Shown here: positions 43,909 through 54,328 of the stretch, piece after piece
Position numbering within the stretch: position 1 is the first letter of the stretch
Layout: each line of letters opens with the position of its first letter
Assembly (NCBI GenBank): GCA_024231955.1
Contig: JAAEPZ010000433.1
Location: 62,001 to 126,000 of the forward strand
DNA from: a bacterium
Lineage (GTDB): Bacteria; Krumholzibacteriota; Krumholzibacteriia; JACNKJ01
Direction of reading: 5' to 3'
Length of the DNA: 64,000 bases
Translations under genes and position numbers: made by a program
Notes under the pieces: model-generated
What the model was told of the DNA's origin: nothing
What the model saw: only the letters and a program-made list of their open reading frames with translations
Databases searched by the model: none

Positions 43909-44487
43909 CTATGGAACCTCCTTGAAACAACCTGAAAGCGACTGGACATTGAGTTATGCCACCTGTTAGCGCTCTCTCTGGATTGTCCACCTGACTCGGA
44001 ATTTGTCCGAAGTATGAGTTACATTCCGGAGGGCATAGATAAATTGATTATCGCCCGGGGAATGAGCAAACGAACATTGGTATTAACGACCAAATCACTC
44101 CGGCACTTGACACGTTTATCGTTTAGCAATCCTATTCCCGCAGCAACTGCATTATTGGATATGACGCTTGCCTGCAGTCATGGTCAATGTAATTCAAAAC
44201 GAACCGGAGAAAGACCATCCATCAACACACGGGAACCCTGTCGCCTTCACAAGAAGCAGACCAGATAACCGGTCGTATTTTCAATCTGTCCGGGAGGCGA
44301 TAAGTCAATTTGATGGCTGCCCACGCCGGTTCTGCATCCACTTTGACTGAGGGGAGCTCAACGCCAAAACGCCCGCCCCGACAGGGGAAGGGCACTTCAG
44401 CGAATCAATGTCAGGCCGCGGTCAACTCCGCATCTACCCGAGCTCCGTGGCTGCGCAAGCAGGTCAATGCTATTCCGCGCCTCGACA
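43909..44487. other. Intergenic stretch, no gene seen
   Basis: About 580 bases between the porin start and the MerR stop. A hairpin GCCC..GGGG/CCCC..GGGC type element at 44371-44393 followed on the minus strand by GTTTT may end the MerR gene. Frames on the plus strand (44014-44268, 44310-44543) have no motif. Confidence 0.45.
44371..44393 (-). terminator. Probable terminator after the MerR gene
   Basis: A GCCC/GGGC and CCCC/GGGG two-part stem with a small internal bulge and GACA loop, followed by GTTTTGG on the minus strand. It is 95 bases past the stop codon. Confidence 0.6.
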
Positions 44488-45297
44488 TCACTCCTCGATC
44501 AGGACCTGTATCTCAGTCAGATAGTTCTTGGGGTTCCCTTTGAAGATCATTCCGGGGCCCTTACGGTAGATTTCGCGCGTCGGCAAAACCGTCTTGAAGC
44601 CCTTCTCGTTAATGTAGCCGAAGATCCTCTTATACGAACTCCGCAGCGTATCGTACGACCCCTTGTGGATCAGGGAGACGCAGCGGCCACCCTTCAACTC
44701 ACGCACGGAGATCCCCTCACTCTCCTTGCCCTTGCGCACCGGCACACAGGGCTCGAAGTCCGCATCATCCTCCTTGTAGTCACAGTCGAAATACAGGGTC
44801 ATAGGCTTGCCGCTGATGTGTCGTCCCATCGTCTTGCACACCAGGCCGAGGCCCTCGCCGACATCCTGATATCTGCCCCTCATACGATGGCCGGCGATCA
44901 GGACCGTATTCAACTCTTTTTCCTCGATTTCGAACTCGCGTTCGTTGTCCATGACACTCTCCTTCTCATACTCGATGATCGATGCGATGGAGCGTGAGAT
45001 ATCTTGATACCGGTCGATTTTGCTCGCGATGTCCCCCAGCTTCCGTTCAAGCTGGACGATCATATCCGCTTCGTCGTCGCACCCTTCGAGCAGTTCTCCG
45101 ATCTCGGTAAGCGAGAAATCGTATCGCCTCAGCGACTTGATGCTGCGGGCAGTATCAAAATTCGCTTCATCGTAGAAACGGTAGCCCGAGGTGTCGTCCA
45201 CATGGGCCGGCACCAGGAGACCTTTCTCGTGATAGAGGCGCAGAGACTTGATCGAAAGCTGCGTGATCAGGGAAAACTCGCCGATACTGTATTTCAT
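44488..45297 (-). CDS. MerR-family regulator with GyrI-like effector domain
   Basis: 269 residues. The MerR DNA-binding part (1-75) reads MKYSIGEFSLITQLSIKSLRLY, then SGYRFYDEANFDTARSIKSLRRYDFSLTEIGELL. A coiled-coil linker (about 80-112) leads to a GyrI/BmrR-like effector-binding domain (120-269; GEGLGLVCKTMGRHISG, PCVPVRKGKESEG, ISVRELKGGRCVSLIHKG). Such regulators bind hydrophobic or cationic compounds and activate efflux genes, but no pump is adjacent. The gene has its own MerR-type promoter, upstream by about 50 bases, with an inverted repeat between the boxes, so it is probably autoregulated. Confidence 0.92.
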   Translation of the reverse strand: MKYSIGEFSLITQLSIKSLRLYHEKGLLVPAHVDDTSGYRFYDEANFDTARSIKSLRRYDFSLTEIGELLEGCDDEADMIVQLERKLGDIASKIDRYQDISRSIASIIEYEKESVMDNEREFEIEEKELNTVLIAGHRMRGRYQDVGEGLGLVCKTMGRHISGKPMTLYFDCDYKEDDADFEPCVPVRKGKESEGISVRELKGGRCVSLIHKGSYDTLRSSYKRIFGYINEKGFKTVLPTREIYRKGPGMIFKGNPKNYLTEIQVLIEE

Positions 45298-45349
45298 GAT
45301 CCGCTCTCATTTCGTGACATAACCGAGGTTGGCCAACCTTCTGCAATTC

Positions 45350-45380
45350 AGTATAGAGTCTCCCCTTGGGGGAGAGTCAA
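45350..45380 (-). promoter_or_regulatory. MerR-type promoter with 19-bp spacer
   Basis: On the minus strand, -35 TTGACT (45375-45380) and -10 TATACT (45350-45355) are separated by exactly 19 bases. Between them the near-perfect inverted repeat CTCCCC..GGGGAG forms an operator. A 19-base spacer plus dyad is the hallmark of MerR-activated promoters. It lies about 50 bases upstream of the merR start. Confidence 0.85.
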
Positions 45381-45455
45381 TGGCGGGTGGATGGTTTTCC
45401 GCTCCAATCCGAATTCACCACGGTTCGGAGATCCACGGATAGCGGCAGAATTAAA

Positions 45456-45483
45456 ACGCCCGCCCCGAACAAGGGGCGGACGC
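45456..45483 (-). terminator. Terminator after the LVIVD gene and coupled small ORF
   Basis: An 11-bp stem on the minus strand (two G-U pairs), loop of six, followed by TTTTAA. It ends the LVIVD transcript. Confidence 0.85.
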
Positions 45484-45510
45484 TTTCGGAGTATCAGAAC
45501 GTAGCTGAGA

Positions 45511-45624
45511 TCAGCCGTTCATCCTCTTGAGCTTCTTGATCAGAGCTGCGACGGCTTCACCCGCCGTTATCTGTCTCCACGAGCTCTCGACGCAACCACA
45601 TGCGCGCCATATCGGAGACCTCAT
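45511..45624 (-). CDS. 37-residue ORF coupled to the LVIVD gene
   Basis: The ATG overlaps the LVIVD stop codon (TGATG), so it could be made by reinitiation. The product is basic, with an amphipathic C-terminal helix (AVAALIKKLKRMNG) that resembles the C-terminus of Acs in this window ([13 protein letters not shown]). The DNA also agrees with the acs 3' end (about 28 of 36 bases by eye), which suggests a decayed fragment. It is too short to judge by itself. Confidence 0.3.
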   Translation of the reverse strand: MRSPIWRACGCVESSWRQITAGEAVAALIKKLKRMNG

Positions 45625-48600
45625 CACTTCAGCATCACCATCCTCCTTCTTTCGGTGAACGTCCCCGCGCGGAGCCGATAGAGATAGACACCCGAGGCCA
45701 CCCGGTGTCCGGCCTCGTCGCGGCCGCGCCACCGAGCCGTGTATTCGCCCGGGGCATGCACCTCGTCGACCAGGGTCCTGATCTTCCGGCCGGTGGTGTC
45801 GAATACGGTCAGCTCCACCCGCCCGGTCGCGGCGATCGAGTAGCGGATCTCGGTCGTGGGGTTGAAGGGATTGGGACTGTTCTGCCGCAGTGCGAAGATC
45901 TGCGGAGCACCCTCCTCCACACCCGTGACCATCTCCGGCGCGGCGGGCACGCTCTCGTTGCCTGAGTGGTCCAGGGCCGTGAGCTTGTAGAAGTGCTCCA
46001 CCTCGCCCTCGGAGTCGCTCCAGACGGTGGCGGCCGTCTCGTGGATCAGAGCCTCCGGTCCGATCTCGAACTCCTCGCTGAGGCCGCGATAGACCCGGAA
46101 GTAGCGGAAGTCCTCTTCGACACACTCGTCCCAGCTCAGGTCCGTGCCCTCGTGGTAGTCGTGATCGACGGCGAAGCCCGCGGGCGCGCCGGGGGCGAGA
46201 TTGTCCACCGAGTAGCCGCTGTCGGGCGGTGAATCATAGAACAGACCAGGGGTCGCCGTCAGCGCGCACACCATGAACGTCGTGAGATATTGCCCGTCGG
46301 CGATAGTCGAGTCGGCCAGGGTCGGGGCCACAACCGCGTATTGATCCTCAACCCGCACCGGGACGGTCGTGATGAAGTGCCAGCCGGCATCCCGCTTCAG
46401 CCGGGCGTGTTCCCGGATCGCCGGGCTGAATTCATTGAAATCCCGCAGCGGCTCGCTGTTGGTTTCGCCCCCGAGATCCGGATCGATCTCGCGGTAGACG
46501 GCATACTCGACGATCTGAGACGGATCGCCCAGGAAGTCGTGCCCGCTGCGGCTCCACTCCAGGCTGACCTGCCTCCCCTGATCGTTGGGTATATCCGAAA
46601 CGACCTCGATCCAGGCTGAATCGTACAACCACTCCAGGGTCAGATCCGAAACCGTGGGATTGAGCCCCGGCGCCCAGGTGTGCGTGGTGTGCCAGCGGAG
46701 ATCGTCACCGGTATTGGCGATGGAATTCCAGTTGGCGCCCGCGACGATCGGAGTCCAGTTCACGCCACCGTCCGCGGTCACCTGCCAGGTGATCCCGGTT
46801 GTCGCCGTGGTCGTCAGCCGCGTGCGTATGATCGTGCCTGCCCCCTCATCTACCGGCAGCGATTGGCCGACACCGCTGCCGAAGGTAACCTCGTTCTGGA
46901 ACACCCGGAGCATCTGCAGTCCGGAGTCGTGATCCGCCAGGAGGACATTGTGACCCGAGACGCAAGCATCCCAGGCGACCCCGGGAGCAGCGAAGGTTGC
47001 GATCAGCGCAGGCGAAGTGGGATCCGCAATATCGATCACCAGCAGACCGTCGTTGCCGGTCGCCAGATAGGCGAAGTCGCCCACCACATGGACGCCGTAG
47101 CAATCGCCGTCGGTGTCGTAGGACCCCACAGACGCGGGAGCGGTAGGATCGGAGATGTCTATCACCTGCAGCCCGCGATTGCCGTCCGCCACGTAGGCGT
47201 TATTGCCCGCGACATGCACATCGTAGGCGGCGTCGGGCGTGTTGTAGGTCCCGACCTGAGTCGGTGCGCTCGGATCGGAGATGTCCATCACCTGGAGACC
47301 GCTGGTGTAATCCGCCACATAGGCATGGTCGCCGTCCACATAGACGCCCCAGGCGTATCCCGCGGTCGGCAAAGTCCCCACCTGAACGGGTAGCGACGGA
47401 TCGGAGATGTCGACCACATGAAAACCGCCCCAATCGGCCGCGATATAGACATGATCGCCGGAGACGTGGACACCCCGGGCCTGCCCGTTGATTGCGAGCG
47501 TCCCGGTCAGAATCGGCAGCGTCGGATTCGAAACGTCGATCACCTGCAACCCGCCGGACCGATCGCCTACAAACACATTGACGCCGGCCGCATAGACCCC
47601 GAAGGCATCACCCGGCGTGTCGTAGACACCAACCGAAACGGGCGACGTCGGATCGGAGATGTCAATCACCTGGAGACCGGATGAACCGTCGGCCAGGTAG
47701 GCGAGGTCGCCATCGACATCGACACCCCAGGCCGTGCCGGGAGAGTCGTAGCTCCCGGAGAGAAGAGGCGAAATCGGTTTCGCTGCGGCGATCACCTGCA
47801 GCCCCCCGGTGCGATCCGCCACATAGGCAATGTCCCCACAGACCTGAACGTCCTGGGCCGATCCCGGTGTCGCGCAGGCTCCCGCGGAAATAGGTGCCGT
47901 CGGATCGGAGACGTCGATGATCTGGAGGCCGGACGCCGAATCCGCCACGTAAGCGTAGTCTCCGGAGACATTAACCCCTTCGGCATCTCCCGCAGTATCG
48001 TGGAGAGCGGTCAGAACGGGCATGGTGGGATCCGAAATGTCGATTATCCGTAGACCGTACGTCGAGTACGCGACATACGCCTGGTCGCCCGAGAGGCAGA
48101 CATCGCGGGCGAATCCGGATGCACTGTAACTCCCGATCTCGCTGGGATTCGCCGGATCAGAGATGTCGATCACGATCAGATCATGGGAGTCATCGGCCAC
48201 GCAGGCCAGATCCCCCGAGACGGCGACACTGCGGGCATCACCAGCAGTATCGTACGCACCCGCCAGAACAGGCGCGATGGGATCCGAGATGTCGATTATC
48301 TGCAGACCCGCACCGCCATCGGCGACGAAAGCATGGTCGCCCGAGACGGCGACGCCGTAGGCGTAGGACGGTGTATCGTGCACCGCCACCTGAACGGGGG
48401 TCGTCGGATCGGAGACATCGAAAATGTACAGGCCGTAGTTGTCGACGGCCACGTAGGCATGGTCACCCGCGACACGGACATCCCAGGCATAGTCCGGCAG
48501 GGCGAAGGATCCGATCTGAACCGGCGCGGCCGGATCCGATACGTCAATGATCCTCAGGCCGCCGGTGCCGTCAGCAAGGTAGGCGAGATCGCCGGCGACG

Positions 48601-48833
48601 TGAACGTTGATCGCCCTCCCCGGCGTATCCAACTCGCCCACGATCAACGGAGTGAAGGTAAAGAGTTTCAACTCCCCGTCACCGGTGTTCCAGTCAACCG
48701 TGGTGTTGACCGGATCCTTTAAAAGTTCGGTAGTGAAATCCTCGGTGTAGCCGGGTTCGGCGGATGTGCCGCTGGTCAGGCAGAGAACTGTTAGGCACAA
48801 CACAACTACAGAAATATGCTTGTAGTGAATCAT
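45624..48833 (-). CDS. Secreted 14-repeat LVIVD propeller protein with FlgD-type tail
   Basis: 1069 residues. GGAGG is 6 bases before the ATG at 48833 (an upstream in-frame Met has no such site). Signal peptide (MIHYKHISVVVLCLTVLCL). Residues about 60-650 are LVIVD repeats of about 42 residues with consensus GDxAYVADxxxGLQVIDISDPTxP; I count 14, of which the seventh has lost the ID-SDP core (IAAAKP) and the last is cut. A Fn3-like region (680-970) follows, then NSPNPFNPTTEIRY, a FlgD_ig C-terminal module ending MVMLK. LVIVD proteins are surface proteins of unknown partner. A 37-residue ORF overlaps the stop codon. A good terminator follows at 45456-45483. Confidence 0.9.
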   Translation of the reverse strand: MIHYKHISVVVLCLTVLCLTSGTSAEPGYTEDFTTELLKDPVNTTVDWNTGDGELKLFTFTPLIVGELDTPGRAINVHVAGDLAYLADGTGGLRIIDVSDPAAPVQIGSFALPDYAWDVRVAGDHAYVAVDNYGLYIFDVSDPTTPVQVAVHDTPSYAYGVAVSGDHAFVADGGAGLQIIDISDPIAPVLAGAYDTAGDARSVAVSGDLACVADDSHDLIVIDISDPANPSEIGSYSASGFARDVCLSGDQAYVAYSTYGLRIIDISDPTMPVLTALHDTAGDAEGVNVSGDYAYVADSASGLQIIDVSDPTAPISAGACATPGSAQDVQVCGDIAYVADRTGGLQVIAAAKPISPLLSGSYDSPGTAWGVDVDGDLAYLADGSSGLQVIDISDPTSPVSVGVYDTPGDAFGVYAAGVNVFVGDRSGGLQVIDVSNPTLPILTGTLAINGQARGVHVSGDHVYIAADWGGFHVVDISDPSLPVQVGTLPTAGYAWGVYVDGDHAYVADYTSGLQVMDISDPSAPTQVGTYNTPDAAYDVHVAGNNAYVADGNRGLQVIDISDPTAPASVGSYDTDGDCYGVHVVGDFAYLATGNDGLLVIDIADPTSPALIATFAAPGVAWDACVSGHNVLLADHDSGLQMLRVFQNEVTFGSGVGQSLPVDEGAGTIIRTRLTTTATTGITWQVTADGGVNWTPIVAGANWNSIANTGDDLRWHTTHTWAPGLNPTVSDLTLEWLYDSAWIEVVSDIPNDQGRQVSLEWSRSGHDFLGDPSQIVEYAVYREIDPDLGGETNSEPLRDFNEFSPAIREHARLKRDAGWHFITTVPVRVEDQYAVVAPTLADSTIADGQYLTTFMVCALTATPGLFYDSPPDSGYSVDNLAPGAPAGFAVDHDYHEGTDLSWDECVEEDFRYFRVYRGLSEEFEIGPEALIHETAATVWSDSEGEVEHFYKLTALDHSGNESVPAAPEMVTGVEEGAPQIFALRQNSPNPFNPTTEIRYSIAATGRVELTVFDTTGRKIRTLVDEVHAPGEYTARWRGRDEAGHRVASGVYLYRLRAGTFTERRRMVMLK
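46890..48650 (-). repeat. Tandem LVIVD repeat array within the gene
   Basis: Fourteen units of roughly 126 bases encode the propeller strands. They are alike in protein but differ at many codons, so most units are old. Boundaries are approximate by eye. Confidence 0.75.
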
Positions 48834-49292
48834 TTCATCCCTCCCTGTCTTGTCGCTTGGCAATCCCTGGGTGGGATGGCGAAGCGAGGTCATGAGCTTG
48901 AAAACGCTTGCCAATGAAATTCATGTCATTACATAATAATCGATACGCCAACAGCAAACAACCACTTGCTCTTTATCCGCTCCGAGAGATTCGATATAAC
49001 TAAGACGTCACCGATTCCACCTGATTATTAGGGGGCGACAAGACCAGCCACTCCTCGGGAACGGGATACTCCCACTGTCCTCATTGCATGACTAATCTAT
49101 ACAAGCCGTTACCATCATGATATTTTCGAATGTGTGTGAAGCGGATGCAGGATTCTCATCAGATTTCACACTTGCTCTCGATTCCAACTCCCTGAAACCT
49201 CTGTACCAGATCCCGTTTTCAGCTCGTGAATAATCGCCATGCGTCGACGACCCCGGCTTGCAGGACTACGAGTCGACAGAGGCCGCAGGTCG
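48834..49292. other. Intergenic stretch, no gene seen
   Basis: About 460 bases between the LVIVD start and the end of the esterase gene. AT-rich tracts occur near 48920-49000, which probably carry the LVIVD promoter. No hairpin terminator of the esterase gene was found close to its stop. Confidence 0.45.
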
Positions 49293-50447
49293 TTACCTCC
49301 GCCGTAATCGCTTCAGTTGAGTGACGGCATTCGCATTGTCCGGATCCAGTTCGAGTGATCTCTCATAACTGGCAATAGCCGCTTCGGTGTTGTCGGCGGC
49401 CATCCGCGCTTCGCCCAGACTGTCATGAACATTCGCGGACAAAGGGTAATTCTCGACATTGTAGAGGAACAGGTCGAGAGCGTCGTCAAGACGTCCCGCC
49501 TGGAGACGCATATAACCCTGGCCGTTGATGAATCTCTCCGTCGGTAGGCAATCGTAGCCGAAATCCTCCGACAGGGCGTCGTAGTGATTGCGGAATTCCT
49601 CGATGCTCAGCTCCTCCTCGATGGCATGTATGCGCCAATCCCTGTAGATGAACGAGAGTCCATCGAGGATCGAGCGGAACGGCGTCGCCCCGTGGGTGTT
49701 TTGCGGGAGATATCCAAACTCCCACCTCATGTTCACGGGAGCGTGGTACTCCAGGATACGCTTGATCTGGTGAACGCCGGTGACGATGTCAGCGTTCTCG
49801 TTCCCGTGGGTCAGGAAGAGTCTCTTCGGCAATGATCGATCGGGAGTGAATACCAGCTCCGCCTGCGCAACCACCGAGCCGCCGTCCCACCAGAGACTGG
49901 GACTGGCGGCGATGTACGCGTCGAACAGGTCCGGTGCGTTCAGAAGCGTGTCGACGGCGAAAAGACCGCCAAGCGAGTGGCCGACCACGATGGAAAACGG
50001 GGCGGTTCGATATTCCTCATCGATGAACGGCATCAACTCGGTGCCGATGAAGGACCGAAATTCGGTTGCTTCCCCGCATCCGGGGAAGCGTTCACGATCG
50101 GCTTGAGCCGTCGTGGAGGGCGTCAGGTACCGGTTGCGGTTCGGGTTGCGTATACCGACGACGATGATCGGGGGCATCCAGGAGAGGTTCGAATGGAATC
50201 CGACTATCGCGCAGGCGGACAGGAACTGGGAGTAGCCCTCCAGCACGTAGAGAACGGGGTACTCGGCGGTCGAGACTTCGTACCGCCTGGGCAGGGACAC
50301 CATCACCGACACGTCCTCGCCCAGCACCTGCGATTGCAGCGTGATCGTCTTGCCGATGACGATGTCGTCGTCTGCAGCCAGGACGTTCACGGCGAAAAGC
50401 GTCAGCGCCGCTGCGAAGAACAAGGCGAACAGATTCATGTTTGACAC
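49293..50447 (-). CDS. Secreted alpha/beta-hydrolase esterase with C-terminal TPR
   Basis: 384 residues. The start is GTG at 50447 with AAAGGAG 7 bases upstream. Signal peptide ends NVLAA. Residues 25-290 match the esterase D/putative esterase fold of siderophore and carbohydrate esterases: nucleophile Ser in VVGHSLGG, oxyanion strand VVGIRNPNRNRYLTP, then a candidate acid and His (NTHGATPFR). Residues about 325-384 form one TPR pair (NYPLSANVHDSLGEARMAADNTEAAIASYERSLELDPDNANAVTQL-type). It should act in the periplasm. Substrate unknown; ferric-siderophore esters are common for the family. Confidence 0.87.
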   Translation of the reverse strand: MSNMNLFALFFAAALTLFAVNVLAADDDIVIGKTITLQSQVLGEDVSVMVSLPRRYEVSTAEYPVLYVLEGYSQFLSACAIVGFHSNLSWMPPIIVVGIRNPNRNRYLTPSTTAQADRERFPGCGEATEFRSFIGTELMPFIDEEYRTAPFSIVVGHSLGGLFAVDTLLNAPDLFDAYIAASPSLWWDGGSVVAQAELVFTPDRSLPKRLFLTHGNENADIVTGVHQIKRILEYHAPVNMRWEFGYLPQNTHGATPFRSILDGLSFIYRDWRIHAIEEELSIEEFRNHYDALSEDFGYDCLPTERFINGQGYMRLQAGRLDDALDLFLYNVENYPLSANVHDSLGEARMAADNTEAAIASYERSLELDPDNANAVTQLKRLRRR

Positions 50448-50855
50448 GGTAGTGCTCCTTTGCTTGCGATTGACCCCGGACGGTTCTTGCTTAACTCACG
50501 GCCCTGCGTATGCAGCGCCTCTTCAGCCGCTTCACGGCACCACGGCCTGGAGCTGACCGACACATCGCCCTTATGTGGCTGTCGCTCCGACATACCTCCC
50601 GTGGCGTCGCCCCATTGATCCGCCCCGGCGATAGTCAGACCCTGGATGTTAAGGAGATGAATCCGCCTGATTGTTAAGGAGGCAACACCCACGAGGAGAA
50701 ACTACGAACCCTTTCGTATTTAGTTGCAGGTGTTTTTCGGTAACGGACAGGAATTTCCGATCGCCCCGCCGGCAGATCAGCGGCAGGGCCGTGCAAAGAG
50801 AAAGCCCCCGCCGCGTGAGCGACGGGGGCTTTCTAGAAACGTGAAGCGGCGGGGT
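50448..50855. other. Intergenic stretch upstream of the esterase, contains acs terminator
   Basis: About 400 bases with the esterase promoter and the acs terminator. No gene seen. Confidence 0.45.
50800..50833 (-). terminator. Terminator after acs
   Basis: A 15-bp stem (50800-50814 with 50819-50833) including one G-U pair on the minus strand, GTGA loop on the plus strand and TTTC at the end. It is 22 bases past the acs stop. Confidence 0.9.
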
Positions 50856-52805
<1,950 letters not shown>

Positions 52806-53128
52806 TGTTCCGCTCCTTGGAAACTTGTTCGGTCGCCTGGCCACGACACGCCGTGAGAGCGGCTTAGGGTGGAATCAGGCATTGAATTGTATTGGAAATG
52901 AAGCTACAAACGAGGCCGCTGGAGTGTGACCGCCAGGGGCCGCATTTGGGTCGTATAATAGTATGAAGAACGTAATACTGCCACCCCTAACGGATCAAGA
53001 TTCCACCCAGGTTTCCGCAACAAATACGCGAATTACACCGCCCCGAAACCCTTCTCTTGCGGGATTACGCCTCCTCCTGATAGTTTGTCGTATCCCGTAA
53101 GAAATCACGTTCTCGAAAAGGTCCTAGA
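52806..53128. other. Intergenic stretch between divergent acs and antiporter genes
   Basis: About 320 bases that must carry both promoters. A TATAAT (52954-52959) on the plus strand is seen but no matching -35 box at 16-18 bases, so no promoter is called. Confidence 0.4.
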
Positions 53129-54328
53129 TTGAAAGTTCTGCTGGGTTTGATAACGCTCCTGGTCCTGGGATTGACGGCAGGCCCAAGATTACACGGGCGT
53201 AACACATTCACCCGACGTTTCATCCTGGTCGGGGGAGAATTCCTGTTCATGGGCTGGGCCCTGGGATCCCAGGGGATGGGCTTGCTGGACAACCAGGCTC
53301 TGATTGCCCTGCAACCTCTTATCATATTGGGGCTTGGTTGGATCGGCCTCCACGTCGGCCTGCAATTCGAGATGCCCATCCTGCGGCGTATCCCCTCCGG
53401 CTTCTTCGGTGTGGCGACTTTTCAGGGGCTGACGGTCCTGCTGCTCCTCTATCTGGGTATCTACCCCCTCATGTCCCATTTCTCCGATGATACACCCCTG
53501 GTCATTGCCGCCACCTTCTTCCTGGCCGCAGCCGGCGCGGACAGCAGCCAGCACATTCTCGGGCTGGTTCTGCGGGAGCACAAGGGATCATCCCACGCCC
53601 CGCTCCATCTGCTCCGTTTCTGTTCCGAGATCGACAGCCTCATCCCCCTCCTCGCTCTGGCTGTTTTGCCGGGATTGTTGCCCGACATGGGCGGCATCCA
53701 TCAGGGCGCCCCAGGCTGGCTCAGTGGCCTGGCTGGAGTCGGTTCGGCGATCCTGCTGGGTATCTTCCTCGGTATTCTGCTCAACCTGATCACCCATAAC
53801 GTCAAAACACCATCACATCACCTGCTCCTCGTGATCGGATTCCTGGCCTTCTCCGGCGGCGTTGCCCGCGCTCTGGCGTTGCCGCCCCTCTTCGTCAACT
53901 TCGTAGCCGGCATCACATCGGTCAATTTCTTCGGCCATCGCAGCGACACCTGGCGCCTTGCGGCCGCCAGCGAACAGCCATTCTACTTCATCTTCCTGGT
54001 TCTGGTCGGCGCGAGTTGGCAGGGTGGCGATTGGCGCGCACTGGCTCTGGCTCCCCTTTTTCTGGGGCTCCGGATCATGGCCCGCCTGCTCAGCGTAGGT
54101 ACGGCCGGCGCCGTGATCCTCCGGAAGAAGCGACTCAATCTTCATGACGGCCTGCTCCTCTCCGGACAGGGGAGTGTCGCCGTCGCCCTGGTGGCCAGCC
54201 TCCAACTGATGAACCACAATCCGCTTTTCGACAATATCAGCACGATCATCCTGGGCAGCTTCCTGCTCTCCTCGCTGATCTGCCCGGGCCTGGCCAATCG
54301 GGGCCTGATCCAGGGGGTGCCGAAGTGA
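53129..54328 (+). CDS. CPA2-type Na+/H+ antiporter-like protein, first of a coupled pair
   Basis: 399 residues, about 10-12 membrane segments. The start is TTG with AAAAGG upstream; no ATG fits the N-terminal helix better. Sequence has the CPA2 look with LGWIGLHVGLQFEM and the re-entrant glycine motif AGADSSQHILG and a late FVNFVAGITSVNF region. In classical antiporters the fifth-helix motif has two acidic residues; here DSSQ and CSEIDSL are the only acidic sites in the region, so transport activity is uncertain. The stop overlaps the start of the second antiporter by four bases (GTGA). Confidence 0.72.
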   Translation: MKVLLGLITLLVLGLTAGPRLHGRNTFTRRFILVGGEFLFMGWALGSQGMGLLDNQALIALQPLIILGLGWIGLHVGLQFEMPILRRIPSGFFGVATFQGLTVLLLLYLGIYPLMSHFSDDTPLVIAATFFLAAAGADSSQHILGLVLREHKGSSHAPLHLLRFCSEIDSLIPLLALAVLPGLLPDMGGIHQGAPGWLSGLAGVGSAILLGIFLGILLNLITHNVKTPSHHLLLVIGFLAFSGGVARALALPPLFVNFVAGITSVNFFGHRSDTWRLAAASEQPFYFIFLVLVGASWQGGDWRALALAPLFLGLRIMARLLSVGTAGAVILRKKRLNLHDGLLLSGQGSVAVALVASLQLMNHNPLFDNISTIILGSFLLSSLICPGLANRGLIQGVPK

